A DNA stretch of 64,000 nt from positions 16,925-80,924 of the forward strand of contig CAKPRX010000001.1 of NCBI GenBank assembly GCA_934183135.1, in the 5' to 3' direction. The notes below the pieces were generated by a model. That model was not told the origin of the DNA, searched no databases, and was given only the letters and a program-made list of their open reading frames with translations. The position numbers were made by a program, and so were the translations under genes. How positions within the stretch are numbered: the stretch's first letter is position 1; each line of letters starts with the position of its first letter. This document shows positions 23,777 through 33,315 of the stretch, piece after piece. The DNA is from an uncultured Prevotella sp. Its GTDB lineage: Bacteria; Bacteroidota; Bacteroidia; Bacteroidales; Bacteroidaceae.

Positions 23777-25654
23777 TTACTGTTTCTTCAGCACATCGAG
23801 CTTGGGGGTCTCTATGCCGCTCAGGGTGGTATGGCGGCTGTCGTTGAGCTGCTCGAAGATTACTATCTCGTTCTGGCCCTTCTTCAGGAAACAGCCGGGC
23901 AGGTAGAGAGTCTGCTGGGGCCCCACATGCCAGTAGCGGCCCAGGTTGACACCGTTGACAAAGACGATGCCCTTGCCCCACTGTTCCATGTCAAGGAAGG
24001 TGTCGCCCACATTATCTATATTAAAGGTGCCCTGGTATATCACGGGCAGCCCCTGGGCGTAGCCGTGGTCCGAGGCCGACAGCCGGGGAGCCTTGTCCAT
24101 GGGCAGGCGATACATTTTCCACTCGCCCTCGATAGTATTGTCGTTGATAGTGACAGGACGGGTAAAGCCCTTGAAACTCTCGGAGATGCGGGCACCGTAG
24201 TTGATGCGGCCCAGGTTCTCGACCAGGATGTCGAGGGTACTGTTAAAGGGTATATCGACCTCTATGCTGTCCTTGCCGGTAACGCGGTTGAGCTCGCCCA
24301 CCCTGGCGCCGTTCACATAGACTATGCCATAGTCGGCTATGCCGTCGGCCTTGAGCACGCCACTGATGGGCTGGTTGAAGTGACGGCGGTAGAGCACGTA
24401 GCCATGGCCCTGGCCCAGCGCCTCGAACGTGGGAAGCGTGTCGCACTCTACGGGCGCGATGCCCTCGATACGGTCAAAGAGGTTCTGGCTGTTGCTGAGC
24501 TGTATATCACGGACGGCTATCACGGGGATGCGTGCCGGAACCTCGGGCAGGTTCTTATGGTACTGCTTCAGGATGTCGCGTATGGCCTGGTACTTAGGCG
24601 TGGCCCAGCCGGCCTCGCTGATGGGCGCGTCGTAGTCGTAGCTGGTAAGGTCGGGCTGCAGGTTCTTGGCGTTGGTGTAGTTGGCACCCGACGTAAAGCC
24701 AAAGTTGGTACCGCCATGTACCATGTAGAAGTTGAAGCTGATACCTGCGTCGAGGTATTTCTTCATCTGGTTGGTAAAGGCGGTCGACGTTACCTTCTGG
24801 AAAGGCTCGTTCCAGTGGTCCAGCCAGCCCGTATAAAACTCTGCCACCATGTAAGGGCCCACGCCACCGTGGTACTGGTCTACCTTCTTCTTCACATTGG
24901 CTATGTTGTTCTCGCCATTACAGGTGGGCAGGGCGCCCTCGATAGAGCCGCCCTCGAAGAGCCAGCTGCCATCGGATGTAAACATGGGTATGTCGAAGCC
25001 TGCCTGGACCAGCGCGTCGCGTATGGCTGCGCTATACTTCTTGTGTGTGGCCAGGGGAATGTCCTTGCGCTGGCTAACGTACGACCCGAACTCGTTCTCG
25101 GCCTGCACCATCACGATGGGGCCGCCCTTGGTTACCTGGAAGTCGCGCACCTGGGCCGCCAGTTGGCCTATATAGGTGCGGCACGAGTCCAGAAAAGCCT
25201 TGTTGTCAGTACGTATCTTCATGCCGGGAACCGTGCTGAGCCACCAGGGATAGCCACCGTACTCCCACTCGCCACAGGCATAGGGGCCTGGACGCAGGAT
25301 AACCATCATACCCTCGTCTTGGGCGGCCTTGAGAAAGCCCCGCAGGTTGTGGCTGCCCGTAGTCCAGTCCCACTGGCCGGGGGCCGTCTCGTGGTAGTTC
25401 CAGAACACGTAGGTGGCCACGGCATTGAGCCCTAAGGCTTTCATCATCCGCAGCCGGTGCTGCCAGTAAGCAGCGGGCACGCGGGCGTAGTGCATCTCGC
25501 CCGAGTGTATCTGTATGGGCCGCCCGTCGTAGACAAAGTTTCCACCCTCTATCTTAAAGGTGTGCTTGGCCTTGGCCGACGCACCGGAGGCCGCTCCAAG
25601 CATCAGGGCCAGTACGGCCACAAAGAGAGAACATCTTAATAAGTTGCGATTCAT
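23777..25654 (-). CDS. Beta-galactosidase, glycoside hydrolase family 35
   Basis: The 625-residue protein has a signal peptide (about 1-28) and a GH35 TIM barrel. The family marks are IHSGEMHYARVPAAYW (49-64), FWNYHE (84-89) and the signature GGPIVMVQAENEFGSY (177-192) with the acid/base Glu188. VAEFYTGWLDHW near 270 holds the nucleophile Glu. C-terminal jelly-roll domains follow (GYVLYRRHF, FVNGVNLGRYWHVGPQQTLYLP). It cleaves terminal beta-galactose, probably in the periplasm or at the surface. Together with the fucosidase and sialate esterase it fits host-glycan degradation. Confidence 0.94.
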   Translation of the reverse strand: MNRNLLRCSLFVAVLALMLGAASGASAKAKHTFKIEGGNFVYDGRPIQIHSGEMHYARVPAAYWQHRLRMMKALGLNAVATYVFWNYHETAPGQWDWTTGSHNLRGFLKAAQDEGMMVILRPGPYACGEWEYGGYPWWLSTVPGMKIRTDNKAFLDSCRTYIGQLAAQVRDFQVTKGGPIVMVQAENEFGSYVSQRKDIPLATHKKYSAAIRDALVQAGFDIPMFTSDGSWLFEGGSIEGALPTCNGENNIANVKKKVDQYHGGVGPYMVAEFYTGWLDHWNEPFQKVTSTAFTNQMKKYLDAGISFNFYMVHGGTNFGFTSGANYTNAKNLQPDLTSYDYDAPISEAGWATPKYQAIRDILKQYHKNLPEVPARIPVIAVRDIQLSNSQNLFDRIEGIAPVECDTLPTFEALGQGHGYVLYRRHFNQPISGVLKADGIADYGIVYVNGARVGELNRVTGKDSIEVDIPFNSTLDILVENLGRINYGARISESFKGFTRPVTINDNTIEGEWKMYRLPMDKAPRLSASDHGYAQGLPVIYQGTFNIDNVGDTFLDMEQWGKGIVFVNGVNLGRYWHVGPQQTLYLPGCFLKKGQNEIVIFEQLNDSRHTTLSGIETPKLDVLKKQ

Positions 25655-25678
25655 ATATGTTATAATTGTTTAGTGATA

Positions 25679-25686
25679 CAAAATTA
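25679..25686 (-). promoter_or_regulatory. -7 box for the GH35 gene
   Basis: Minus-strand TAATTTTG fits TAnnTTTG, 24 bases upstream of the ATG. The -33 position has TTTC, a one-base mismatch, at N19. Confidence 0.55.
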
Positions 25687-25963
25687 GTAATAAATGTACG
25701 CGCGCGAAAAGAAATGGCCTATAATTTTTGTTAACTCTGCCAGCTTTGCGTTTCTAACGGCGGCTCCCTGCAACGCAGAGACCGGTCTCCACGATGGCCG
25801 GGGCTGACAAGTGCGTCACCAGCCACTGACATTTTGGCAGAAATCGGGGTTCGGAACGTCCTTTGCACAACAGGCTATAGCGCTGACGCTCCCCCCCGAG
25901 GGACGGCAGAGCTGAGAGCAAACACCCCAATAACAACAACGACTAAAGAAAGGAACAACAAAT
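25687..25963. other. Upstream region of clpB, no clear motif
   Basis: These 277 bases separate the GH35 promoter from clpB. A weak -7-like CAGCTTTG at 25741-25748 is the best promoter candidate for clpB and would leave a leader of about 215 bases. I saw no CIRCE-type inverted repeat and no convincing small gene. Confidence 0.4.
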
Positions 25964-28522
25964 ATGACATTAGACAAATTCACTATCAAGGCGCAGGAGG
26001 CTGTGCAGAGCGCAGTAAACCGGGCGCAGACAGCGCAGAACCAGGCCATCGAGCCGGTACACTTGCTGTTAGGAATAATGGACAAGGGCAAGGATGTCAC
26101 CACTTTTATATTCCAGAAGATGGGCGCCAACCCGCAGCAGATACTCACCCTGGCCGAGTCGGAGCTGAGCCATCTGCCCAAAGTACAGGGCGGCGAGCCC
26201 TACCTGACCAACGAGGCCAACGAGGTACTCGCCAAGGCCATGGACGAGGCTCGGCGCATGGGCGATGAGTACGTGTCGATAGAGCCGATGCTTATCGCCA
26301 TGCTCCAGACCAACTCTACCGCCTCGCGCATACTCAAGGATGCCGGGCTCACCGTCGAGGGTGTACGACAGGCCATCGGCGAGCTGCGGCAGGGCAAGAA
26401 GGTAGACGGCGCATCGGCCGACGAGAACTACCAGGCTCTCGCCAAATATGCGCAGAACCTGGTCGAGAAAGCCCGCCAGGGCAAGCTGGATCCCGTCATC
26501 GGCCGCGATGACGAGATAAGGCGTGTCCTCCAGATTCTCTCTCGCCGTACGAAGAACAACCCTATCCTTATCGGCGAGCCTGGTACTGGCAAGACGGCTA
26601 TCGTCGAAGGTCTGGCCGAGCGGATAGTACGTGGCGACGTGCCGGAGAACCTGAAGAACAAGCAGCTATACTCGCTCGACATGGGCGCACTGGTAGCAGG
26701 TGCCAAATACAAAGGAGAATTTGAGGAAAGACTGAAGAGCGTCATCCAGGAGGTAACCAATGCCAATGGCGACATCATCCTCTTTATCGACGAGATACAC
26801 ACGCTGGTAGGCGCCGGTGGTGGCGAGGGTGCCATGGACGCTGCCAACATCCTGAAGCCTGCCCTGGCCCGTGGCGAGCTGCGTGCCATAGGCGCCACTA
26901 CCCTCAACGAGTATCAGAAGTACTTCGAGAAGGACAAGGCACTGGAGCGTAGGTTCCAGACTGTCATGGTCGACGAGCCTGACGAGATAGACGCCATCAG
27001 CATCCTCCGTGGCCTGAAGGAGAAATACGAGAACCACCACAAGGTGCGTATCCAGGACGATGCCTGCATCGCTGCCGTGAAACTCAGCGAGCGCTACATC
27101 TCGGACCGTTTCCTCCCCGACAAGGCCATCGACCTCATGGACGAGGCTGCCGCCAAGCTCCGTATGGAGCGCGACTCTGTTCCCGAGGAACTCGACGAGA
27201 CAGACCGTCACCTGAAGCAGCTCGAGATAGAGCGCGAGGCCATACGCAGCGAGGAGAAGCATCGCCAGAACGACGGCAGTGCCGACGGGGCCACGCTCGA
27301 CACCCTGCACGCCTCGCTCGACAAGCTGGACAAGGAGATAGCCTCTCTGCGCGAACAGGAACAGCAGTTTCGCGCTAAGTGGGAGGCTGAGAAAGGTCTC
27401 GTAAACAAGATTCAGCAGGACAAGCAAGAGATAGAGAACCTCAAGTTTGAGGCCGAGAAGGCTGAGCGAGAGGGCAACTACGGCAGGGTGGCCGAGATAA
27501 GATACGGAAAGCTCAAGGCTATCCAGGACGATATAGACAGTATACAGCAGCGGTTACGCAGTACGCAGGGCGGAACGGCCATGGTACGCGAGGAGGTAAC
27601 CGCCGACGATATAGCAGAGGTGGTGAGCCGCTGGACGGGCATCCCTGTATCTAAGATGATGCAGAGTGAGCGCGACAAGCTGCTCCACCTGGAAGAGGAG
27701 CTGCACCGCCGTGTCATAGGACAGGACGAGGCCATCACCGCAGTGGCCGATGCCGTCAGGCGGTCGCGTGCGGGACTTCAGGACCCTAAGCGCCCTATCG
27801 CCTCGTTCATCTTCTTGGGCACCACAGGTGTGGGCAAGACGGAGCTGGCCAAGGCCCTGGCTGAATACCTGTTCAATGACGAGAACATGATGACCCGTAT
27901 CGATATGAGCGAGTACCAGGAGAAGTTCAGCGTGACCCGGCTCATCGGTGCGCCTCCTGGCTACGTGGGCTATGACGAGGGCGGACAACTTACGGAGGCC
28001 GTGCGGCGCAAACCGTACTCGGTCGTCCTCTTCGACGAGATAGAGAAGGCACATCCCGATGTGTTCAACACGCTGCTACAGGTGCTCGACGACGGTCGGC
28101 TGACCGACAACAAAGGCAGGGTGGTCAACTTCAAGAACACCATTATCATCATGACATCTAACGCCACACGCGAGATGCTCAGCAAGATAATGCGCCCAGA
28201 GTTCCTGAACCGTATTGACGACATCATAACCTTCCACCCGCTGAAGAAGGAAGAGATTAGCCAGATAGTGGAACTCCAGATGCGCCGCGTACAGAAGATG
28301 ACGGCTCAGCAGGGTGTCAGCATCACCTGGACTAAGGCAGCCATAGACTACCTGACCACGGTGGGCTACGACCCGACCTTCGGTGCCCGTCCTGTGAAGA
28401 GAGCCATTCAGGACTATGTACTCAATGACCTGAGCAAGATGATACTGGCTGACAAGGTGACCAAGGAGCGTCCTATCACGATAGACGCCAACGACAAGGG
28501 CATCGTGTTCAGCAACAAGTAA
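25964..28522 (+). CDS. clpB: ATP-dependent disaggregase ClpB
   Basis: The 852-residue Hsp100 chaperone resolves protein aggregates together with DnaK. An N-terminal Clp repeat domain (about 1-145) is followed by NBD1 with Walker [10 protein letters not shown] near 204-212 and Walker [16 protein letters not shown]. The coiled-coil middle domain (about 400-520, [17 protein letters not shown] onward) separates ClpB from ClpA/ClpC. NBD2 has Walker [20 protein letters not shown] near 618 and Walker [17 protein letters not shown]. The ClpP-binding IGF loop is absent. Length is typical. Codon choice looks slightly different from the neighbours, as expected for a highly expressed gene. Confidence 0.97.
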   Translation: MTLDKFTIKAQEAVQSAVNRAQTAQNQAIEPVHLLLGIMDKGKDVTTFIFQKMGANPQQILTLAESELSHLPKVQGGEPYLTNEANEVLAKAMDEARRMGDEYVSIEPMLIAMLQTNSTASRILKDAGLTVEGVRQAIGELRQGKKVDGASADENYQALAKYAQNLVEKARQGKLDPVIGRDDEIRRVLQILSRRTKNNPILIGEPGTGKTAIVEGLAERIVRGDVPENLKNKQLYSLDMGALVAGAKYKGEFEERLKSVIQEVTNANGDIILFIDEIHTLVGAGGGEGAMDAANILKPALARGELRAIGATTLNEYQKYFEKDKALERRFQTVMVDEPDEIDAISILRGLKEKYENHHKVRIQDDACIAAVKLSERYISDRFLPDKAIDLMDEAAAKLRMERDSVPEELDETDRHLKQLEIEREAIRSEEKHRQNDGSADGATLDTLHASLDKLDKEIASLREQEQQFRAKWEAEKGLVNKIQQDKQEIENLKFEAEKAEREGNYGRVAEIRYGKLKAIQDDIDSIQQRLRSTQGGTAMVREEVTADDIAEVVSRWTGIPVSKMMQSERDKLLHLEEELHRRVIGQDEAITAVADAVRRSRAGLQDPKRPIASFIFLGTTGVGKTELAKALAEYLFNDENMMTRIDMSEYQEKFSVTRLIGAPPGYVGYDEGGQLTEAVRRKPYSVVLFDEIEKAHPDVFNTLLQVLDDGRLTDNKGRVVNFKNTIIIMTSNATREMLSKIMRPEFLNRIDDIITFHPLKKEEISQIVELQMRRVQKMTAQQGVSITWTKAAIDYLTTVGYDPTFGARPVKRAIQDYVLNDLSKMILADKVTKERPITIDANDKGIVFSNK

Positions 28523-28556
28523 ACCATCACTGACAGTAGGATGGCTACCAATAGCA

Positions 28557-28597
28557 AGCCCTCTTTCCGAGTATATTCTCGGAAAGAGGGCTTTTTT
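28557..28597 (+). terminator. Intrinsic terminator after clpB
   Basis: A 15-bp perfect stem (left arm 28557-28571, right arm 28578-28592, 6-base loop) is followed by T6. It lies 34 bases after the clpB stop and may also serve the convergent M6 gene. Confidence 0.9.
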
Positions 28598-28629
28598 GTG
28601 TCTTATAGGCTGCTGCCCGCGATGCGGGG

Positions 28630-30780
28630 TTACTTCACTATCTTACGGCCACCCACTACGTAGACACCCGAGGGCAGGGCGCTGAGCTCGGTGCCTACAT
28701 ACTGGCCCTGCAGGGTGTAGATACGGCGGTCGGCAGCACGTCCGGTGGCCACGGTGTTCTGCTCTATACCGGAAGAGACACCCTCGGCCACTACCCTTAC
28801 CTCGTCCAGGAAGAAGCGCTTGGCAGGCACAAAGGTGAGGCAGCCCGAACCGCTGCCGGTGATGGTGGCGGTGATGTCGGTCCACTGGTTAGGTTCCAGG
28901 GTGTAGGTGCCCACCTCGACACCGTCGTACTTGAGTGTGAGGGTGCGGCCATCGGTGCCGAAGGGGGCTGCCTTGAACGTCACCTTAGCCCGTCCCGTCA
29001 GGTCGAACGAGGGCGAAGATACGGTGCCGTTGCCACTCTTGTTACCAAACTTGGCACACTGGTCGGCACCACCGCCACTGGTATAGGTCCAGCCGTCATT
29101 ATCGGCATTGAACTTGTTGCTTCCCACGCTACCGCTCCAAGCATCGTCGTTGCCGCCCTTGCCGGCACACTTGTCAAAGCTCTCATAGAACACCTGCCCC
29201 TCGGGGGTGGGTTCGGTGGTCACGGTGGCGGTGTACTGGAAGCTAACTGTGCCGTCGCCATTGTCCGCAATGTCTGTCACCTTGACACCCATCTTGCGCG
29301 TGCCGTCAGTATTCTTGTTATACAAGCCAAAGGCTGGCTTGCTCGAGTCGCTCAGCGTGTTGTTAGTCTTATAGGGATAGAGGTCGCCCGTCAGTGTCTG
29401 CTTGGTGTACTGGCCATAGTCGTCATTCCAGTACTTGCTGTCGTCATCGTTATCGGCATGGACAATGGTGAGGCGCTGGTGGTCGTTGGTAAAATTGGCT
29501 GTCCAGCCATCCACCGTACGGAAAGTACCCGTCGAGTTGACCACGTTGTTAATCCAGCAGTTAGCATCGTAGTCTACGTGGATAACGCTGAGGCCCGAGG
29601 CAGGCAGACCGGCGTCCCAGCCGGTACGCTGCCGGTTCTCGAACAGGTAATACTCATCGCGGTTGCCCTTGTTGTACAGCACATAGGCGCTGCCACCCTG
29701 GGCGGTGGGCTTCAGGTTGTCTACCTTGACATCCTGGTCGCTCAGCTCGACATAATCTATCCAGCCGGCAATCCACTTCTCGTAGGCGGTGTAGCCGGCA
29801 GGGGTAAACCCATCGTCGTTATACCCACCATAGTCCATGAGGTCCCAGTCGCTCATGCCAAAATGGCCCTCATAGAAGATATCGTAGAGGTCGGGGTAGC
29901 CCAGACAGTGCGAGAACTCGTGACAGATGGTACCGATACCATCGACACCATACAGGCCCAGCTCGGCCGAGCAGGCATAAGAGTCTATCTTGACACCGTC
30001 GAGCTTGAGACTGGTGCCGGCATAACTAAGGTTAGAGGCGTGGGGCCAGATGGTCTCGTCGGCACCACCGGCAGCCTCGCCCTGGCCGGCATAGATGACG
30101 TAGACCTGGTCTACCTCGCCATTGCCGCCCCAGTCGTACTTGCTGAAGTCTACCTGGCTGTCGGCCAGACGGCAGGCCTCGGCTATCATCTCCTCAGGGT
30201 GCTCGTCCTGGTCGTCATCGTCGTTATTGCCATAGTAACTGGCTGTATGCGACACCGTTACAGGGCCCACCACGTCGAAGTCGATGGTAAACTTGCCATC
30301 GCTCTGGTCGCGGAAATAGTCTTTGATACTGCCCTTGAAGTCATCCATCTTCAGACCTTCCTCATTGGCCACGCGGTTGTAGAAAGCCTGGTTATGGGTG
30401 CTCTTAAACTGGGTGTCCTGGAAGTTAACCAGGATGATAAGGCCCTTCTTGACACCCTGGTAATTGCCCCGCTTGCCAGAGATGTCTGCCTTACGACGGC
30501 CCGAGAACACAGCGTTGGCCTGGCGACGGCGCTGCATGGCGCGGCGGACAAGGCCCTGACGGTCGGCACGCTGATAGCGCCCACCCTGAGCCTGATGGTA
30601 GGCCGTACCATCGTCTGTTACATACCAGTGAGCATACTCGTCGCCCACCAACTGGGCCTTGACCGTTGAGCCGTCTGTCAGGGTCAGTGTGCGCCATACA
30701 CCGCGACGGGCCGGCATGGCCTGTACCATCAGCACGGCCACGAGAAACAGGATAAAAAGTAAAAATCGCTTCATATTCAT
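28630..30780 (-). CDS. Secreted M6-family metalloprotease with T9SS-type C-terminal tail
   Basis: The 716-residue protein has a signal peptide (about 1-22) and a propeptide-like segment with RRGVWRTLTLTDGSTVKAQL and DGTAYHQAQ, common in M6 proteases of Prevotella. The peptidase domain (about 105-400) carries the zinc motif HEFSHCLGYPDLYD near 285-298 (HExxHxxGxxD). A beta-sandwich near 535-660 and a tail ending YTLQGQYVGTELSALPSGVY then VGGRKIVK follow, like T9SS sorting tails of Prevotella. It probably degrades host or dietary protein outside the cell. An ATG two codons downstream (30774) is an equal start candidate. Confidence 0.9.
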   Translation of the reverse strand: MNMKRFLLFILFLVAVLMVQAMPARRGVWRTLTLTDGSTVKAQLVGDEYAHWYVTDDGTAYHQAQGGRYQRADRQGLVRRAMQRRRQANAVFSGRRKADISGKRGNYQGVKKGLIILVNFQDTQFKSTHNQAFYNRVANEEGLKMDDFKGSIKDYFRDQSDGKFTIDFDVVGPVTVSHTASYYGNNDDDDQDEHPEEMIAEACRLADSQVDFSKYDWGGNGEVDQVYVIYAGQGEAAGGADETIWPHASNLSYAGTSLKLDGVKIDSYACSAELGLYGVDGIGTICHEFSHCLGYPDLYDIFYEGHFGMSDWDLMDYGGYNDDGFTPAGYTAYEKWIAGWIDYVELSDQDVKVDNLKPTAQGGSAYVLYNKGNRDEYYLFENRQRTGWDAGLPASGLSVIHVDYDANCWINNVVNSTGTFRTVDGWTANFTNDHQRLTIVHADNDDDSKYWNDDYGQYTKQTLTGDLYPYKTNNTLSDSSKPAFGLYNKNTDGTRKMGVKVTDIADNGDGTVSFQYTATVTTEPTPEGQVFYESFDKCAGKGGNDDAWSGSVGSNKFNADNDGWTYTSGGGADQCAKFGNKSGNGTVSSPSFDLTGRAKVTFKAAPFGTDGRTLTLKYDGVEVGTYTLEPNQWTDITATITGSGSGCLTFVPAKRFFLDEVRVVAEGVSSGIEQNTVATGRAADRRIYTLQGQYVGTELSALPSGVYVVGGRKIVK

Positions 30781-30802
30781 TCGTTATTAGAGGTATAGGG
30801 TA

Positions 30803-30810
30803 CAAAGTTA
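30803..30810 (-). promoter_or_regulatory. -7 box for the M6 protease gene
   Basis: Minus-strand TAACTTTG is a full TAnnTTTG match, 22 bases before the ATG. No TTTG is seen at the -33 position. Confidence 0.6.
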
Positions 30811-30920
30811 GTGTTTTTACGTGAGTAATAGGGCCACTGACGGTCAAAAAAAATCGTACAGGGACAAAAAAACATTTTCTCTATAGTGTCAACCCGGCCA
30901 GCAAGAAGCTATGTTTTTTC

Positions 30921-31119
30921 TTTGCAGTGCCTTCGGCTTGCACCACCTTTATGGCTATCACCATGAAGGCAGGCGGCGCCTCGGGAATAAAAACAATAAA
31001 TTGTTTTGTATTTCGCTCGGCTTGCACTACCTTTATGGCTACCACCATGAAGGTAGGCGGCGCCTCGGGAATAAAAACAATAAATTGTTTTGTATTTCGC
31101 TCGGCTTGCACTACCTTTG
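30921..31119 (+). repeat. Tandem 84-bp promoter-bearing repeat array
   Basis: CGGCTTGCA recurs at 30934, 31018 and 31102, an exact 84-bp period, giving two full units and a partial third. Each unit starts with TTTG, 19 bases and a -7-like box: CACCTTTA (30944), TACCTTTA (31028) and TACCTTTG (31112). Only the last is complete. Units also hold a hairpin (ACCTTTATGG with CCATGAAGGT), a GGCGGCGCC motif and the palindrome AAAACAATAAATTGTTTT. The array accounts for most of the 404 bases before the OPT gene. Confidence 0.9.
31089..31119 (+). promoter_or_regulatory. Promoter of the OPT transporter gene
   Basis: TTTG (31089-31092), 19 bases and TACCTTTG (31112-31119) form a perfect Bacteroidetes promoter at the last unit of the tandem array, 65 bases before the ATG at 31185. 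Confidence 0.8.
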
Positions 31120-31184
31120 CAAAAAGAAACGCAAAGACGGCTTTAGTCAATCAAAAAGTAACTAAAATAAATAAAATCAGTACA

Positions 31185-33164
31185 ATGGAAGAAAAAGAAA
31201 AAGACACGGTGCAGCTGCCCGACAACGCCTTTCGCGAGCTGGAGGCCGGCGAGGAGTACAAGCCCGTGATGAGTCCGGAAAAGAATTACCCGGAAGTTAA
31301 CGCATGGAGCGTAAGCTGGGGCCTGGTCATGGTGGTGCTCTTCTCGGCAGCCGCCGCTTACCTGGGCCTCAAGGTGGGACAGGTGTTCGAGGCTGCCATC
31401 CCCATCGCCATCATCGCCATCGGCGTATCGTCGGCCACCAAGCGCCGCAATGCCATGGGCGAGAATGTCATCATACAGAGTATCGGTGCCTGCTCGGGCG
31501 CTGTGGTGGCAGGGGCCATCTTCGTGCTGCCGGCCATCTACATGCTGGACCTGCAGGCCGACTTCCTCAAGGTATTCATAGCCTCGGCACTGGGCGGCAT
31601 ACTGGGCATCCTGTTCCTGATACCCTTCCGCAAATACTTTGTCAAGGATATGCACGGCAAGTATCCCTTCCCCGAGGCCACAGCCACCACGCAGGTACTG
31701 GTGTCGGGTGCCAAGGGTGGCAGCCAGGCCAAACCGCTGCTCATAGCCGGCTTGGTGGGTGGCCTGTACGACTTTATCGTGGCCACCTTCGGCCTGTGGA
31801 ACGAGAATTTCACCTCGCGCGTAGTGGGATGGGGCCAGCAGATAGCTGACCACGCCAAACTGGTCTTCAAGGTCAACACCGGTGCCGCCGTGCTGGGTCT
31901 GGGCTACATCATCGGCCTACGCTACGCCGCCATCATCTGCTTTGGCTCACTGGCAGTATGGTGGGTCATCGTGCCGGGCATGGCCCTGCTCTTCCCCGAT
32001 ACGGTGCTGAACCAGTGGGACCCCACCATCACCACCGCCGTGGGCGACATGACACCCGAGAAGATATTCTCCTCGTATGCCCGTTCTATCGGCATCGGCG
32101 GCATAGCCATGGCCGGTGTGATAGGCATCATCAAGAGCTGGGGCATCATCAAGAGTGCCGTAGGACTGGCCGCCCGCGAGATGAAGGGCAAGGGCGGCTC
32201 GGCGGCCGAGGTGGTTCGCACCCAACGCGACATATCCTTTAAGATTATAGCCATCGGCTCGGTGCTCACCCTGCTGGTAACCTTCGTGTTCTTCTACGCC
32301 GGTGTGATGGACTTCAACCTCCTGCATGCCGTAGTGGCCATCGTCCTGGTGGCCGTGATAGCCTTCCTCTTCACCACGGTGGCTGCCAACGCCATAGCCA
32401 TCGTGGGCAGCAACCCCGTATCGGGCATGACGCTGATGACCCTCATCCTGGCCTCGGTGGTCATGGTGGCCGTGGGCCTGAAGGGCAATGCCGGTATGCT
32501 GGCCGCCCTGCTCATGGGTGCCGTGGTATGCACGGCGCTGTCCATGTCGGGCAGTTTTGTCACAGACCTCAAGATAGGCTACTGGCTGGGTACCACGCCT
32601 AAAAAGCAGGAGACCTGGAAATTCTTAGGCACCATCGTGTCGGCTGCCACCGTGGCCGGCGTGATGATAGTGCTCAACAAGACATACGGATTCCAGAGCG
32701 ACAAGCTGACCGCACCGCAGGCCCACGCCATGGCTGCCGTCATCGCTCCGCTGATGAACGGCCAGGGCGCGCCCTGGCTGCTCTATGGCATCGGCGCGGC
32801 CATAGCCCTGGTACTGGACAGATGCAAGATTTCGGCCCTGGCCTTTGCCTTGGGTATGTTTATCCCCATGGAGCTCAACATACCGCTCCTGGTGGGCGGC
32901 GCCGTCAACTGGTATGTCACCACGCGGTCTAAGGATGCTGCCGTGAACAACGCCCGTGGCGAGAAGGGCACCCTACTGGCCAGCGGATTTATCGCCGGCG
33001 GTGCGCTGATGGGCGTGGTGAGCGCCCTGCTCAAGTTTGGTGGCATAGAGTTCGACTACGATGCCTGGTGGACCGACCACCTGAGCGAGCTGCTGTCCTT
33101 GGCAGCCTACCTGTTGCTCATCACCTACTTCATCATAGCCACCCGCCCTGGCAAGAAGGCATAA
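31185..33164 (+). CDS. OPT-family oligopeptide transporter
   Basis: From ATG 31185 the protein has 659 residues and about 14-16 hydrophobic segments. OPT marks are AYLGLKVGQVFEAAIPIAIIA near the start, ENVIIQSIGACSGAVVAGA, KYPFPEATATTQVLVSGA and NPVSGMTLMTLI, with FALGMFIPMELNIPLLVGG near the end. These fit the bacterial OPT (YSL/oligopeptide) family that imports peptides or metal-chelates across the inner membrane. The frame is open from 30927 but those codons run through the promoter array. With many secreted proteases nearby, peptide uptake is plausible. Confidence 0.93.
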   Translation: MEEKEKDTVQLPDNAFRELEAGEEYKPVMSPEKNYPEVNAWSVSWGLVMVVLFSAAAAYLGLKVGQVFEAAIPIAIIAIGVSSATKRRNAMGENVIIQSIGACSGAVVAGAIFVLPAIYMLDLQADFLKVFIASALGGILGILFLIPFRKYFVKDMHGKYPFPEATATTQVLVSGAKGGSQAKPLLIAGLVGGLYDFIVATFGLWNENFTSRVVGWGQQIADHAKLVFKVNTGAAVLGLGYIIGLRYAAIICFGSLAVWWVIVPGMALLFPDTVLNQWDPTITTAVGDMTPEKIFSSYARSIGIGGIAMAGVIGIIKSWGIIKSAVGLAAREMKGKGGSAAEVVRTQRDISFKIIAIGSVLTLLVTFVFFYAGVMDFNLLHAVVAIVLVAVIAFLFTTVAANAIAIVGSNPVSGMTLMTLILASVVMVAVGLKGNAGMLAALLMGAVVCTALSMSGSFVTDLKIGYWLGTTPKKQETWKFLGTIVSAATVAGVMIVLNKTYGFQSDKLTAPQAHAMAAVIAPLMNGQGAPWLLYGIGAAIALVLDRCKISALAFALGMFIPMELNIPLLVGGAVNWYVTTRSKDAAVNNARGEKGTLLASGFIAGGALMGVVSALLKFGGIEFDYDAWWTDHLSELLSLAAYLLLITYFIIATRPGKKA

Positions 33165-33202
33165 CAACGGCCATCCGTCCGCTCGGAAGGAGCCATAACG
33201 AC

Positions 33203-33246
33203 TACAGCCATGTCGCTGACCGATAAAGGTCGCCGGCATGGCTGTA
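33203..33246. terminator. Probable bidirectional terminator between OPT and the helicase
   Basis: A 10-bp perfect stem (TACAGCCATG with CATGGCTGTA, 24-base loop) lies between the convergent stops and is followed on the plus strand by an AT-rich ATTATTATAT stretch. There is no classic T run. Confidence 0.5.
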
Positions 33247-33315
33247 TTATTATATATAGGTATAGCGCTGGGCAAGTACCCGCACATACTGGCCAAGTGG
33301 CAGGCACCAGGGCTG

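Noticed and set aside
23672-25435. 587-codon plus-strand frame
   Set aside because: It is antisense to the clear GH35 gene and arises from GC-rich codon bias.
30921-31119. CRISPR-like array
   Set aside because: The period is regular, but there are only three units, no unique spacers and no cas genes; each unit is a promoter.
30927-31184. N-terminal extension of the OPT transporter
   Set aside because: It is a translation of the tandem promoter repeats; the same peptide repeats with the 84-bp unit.
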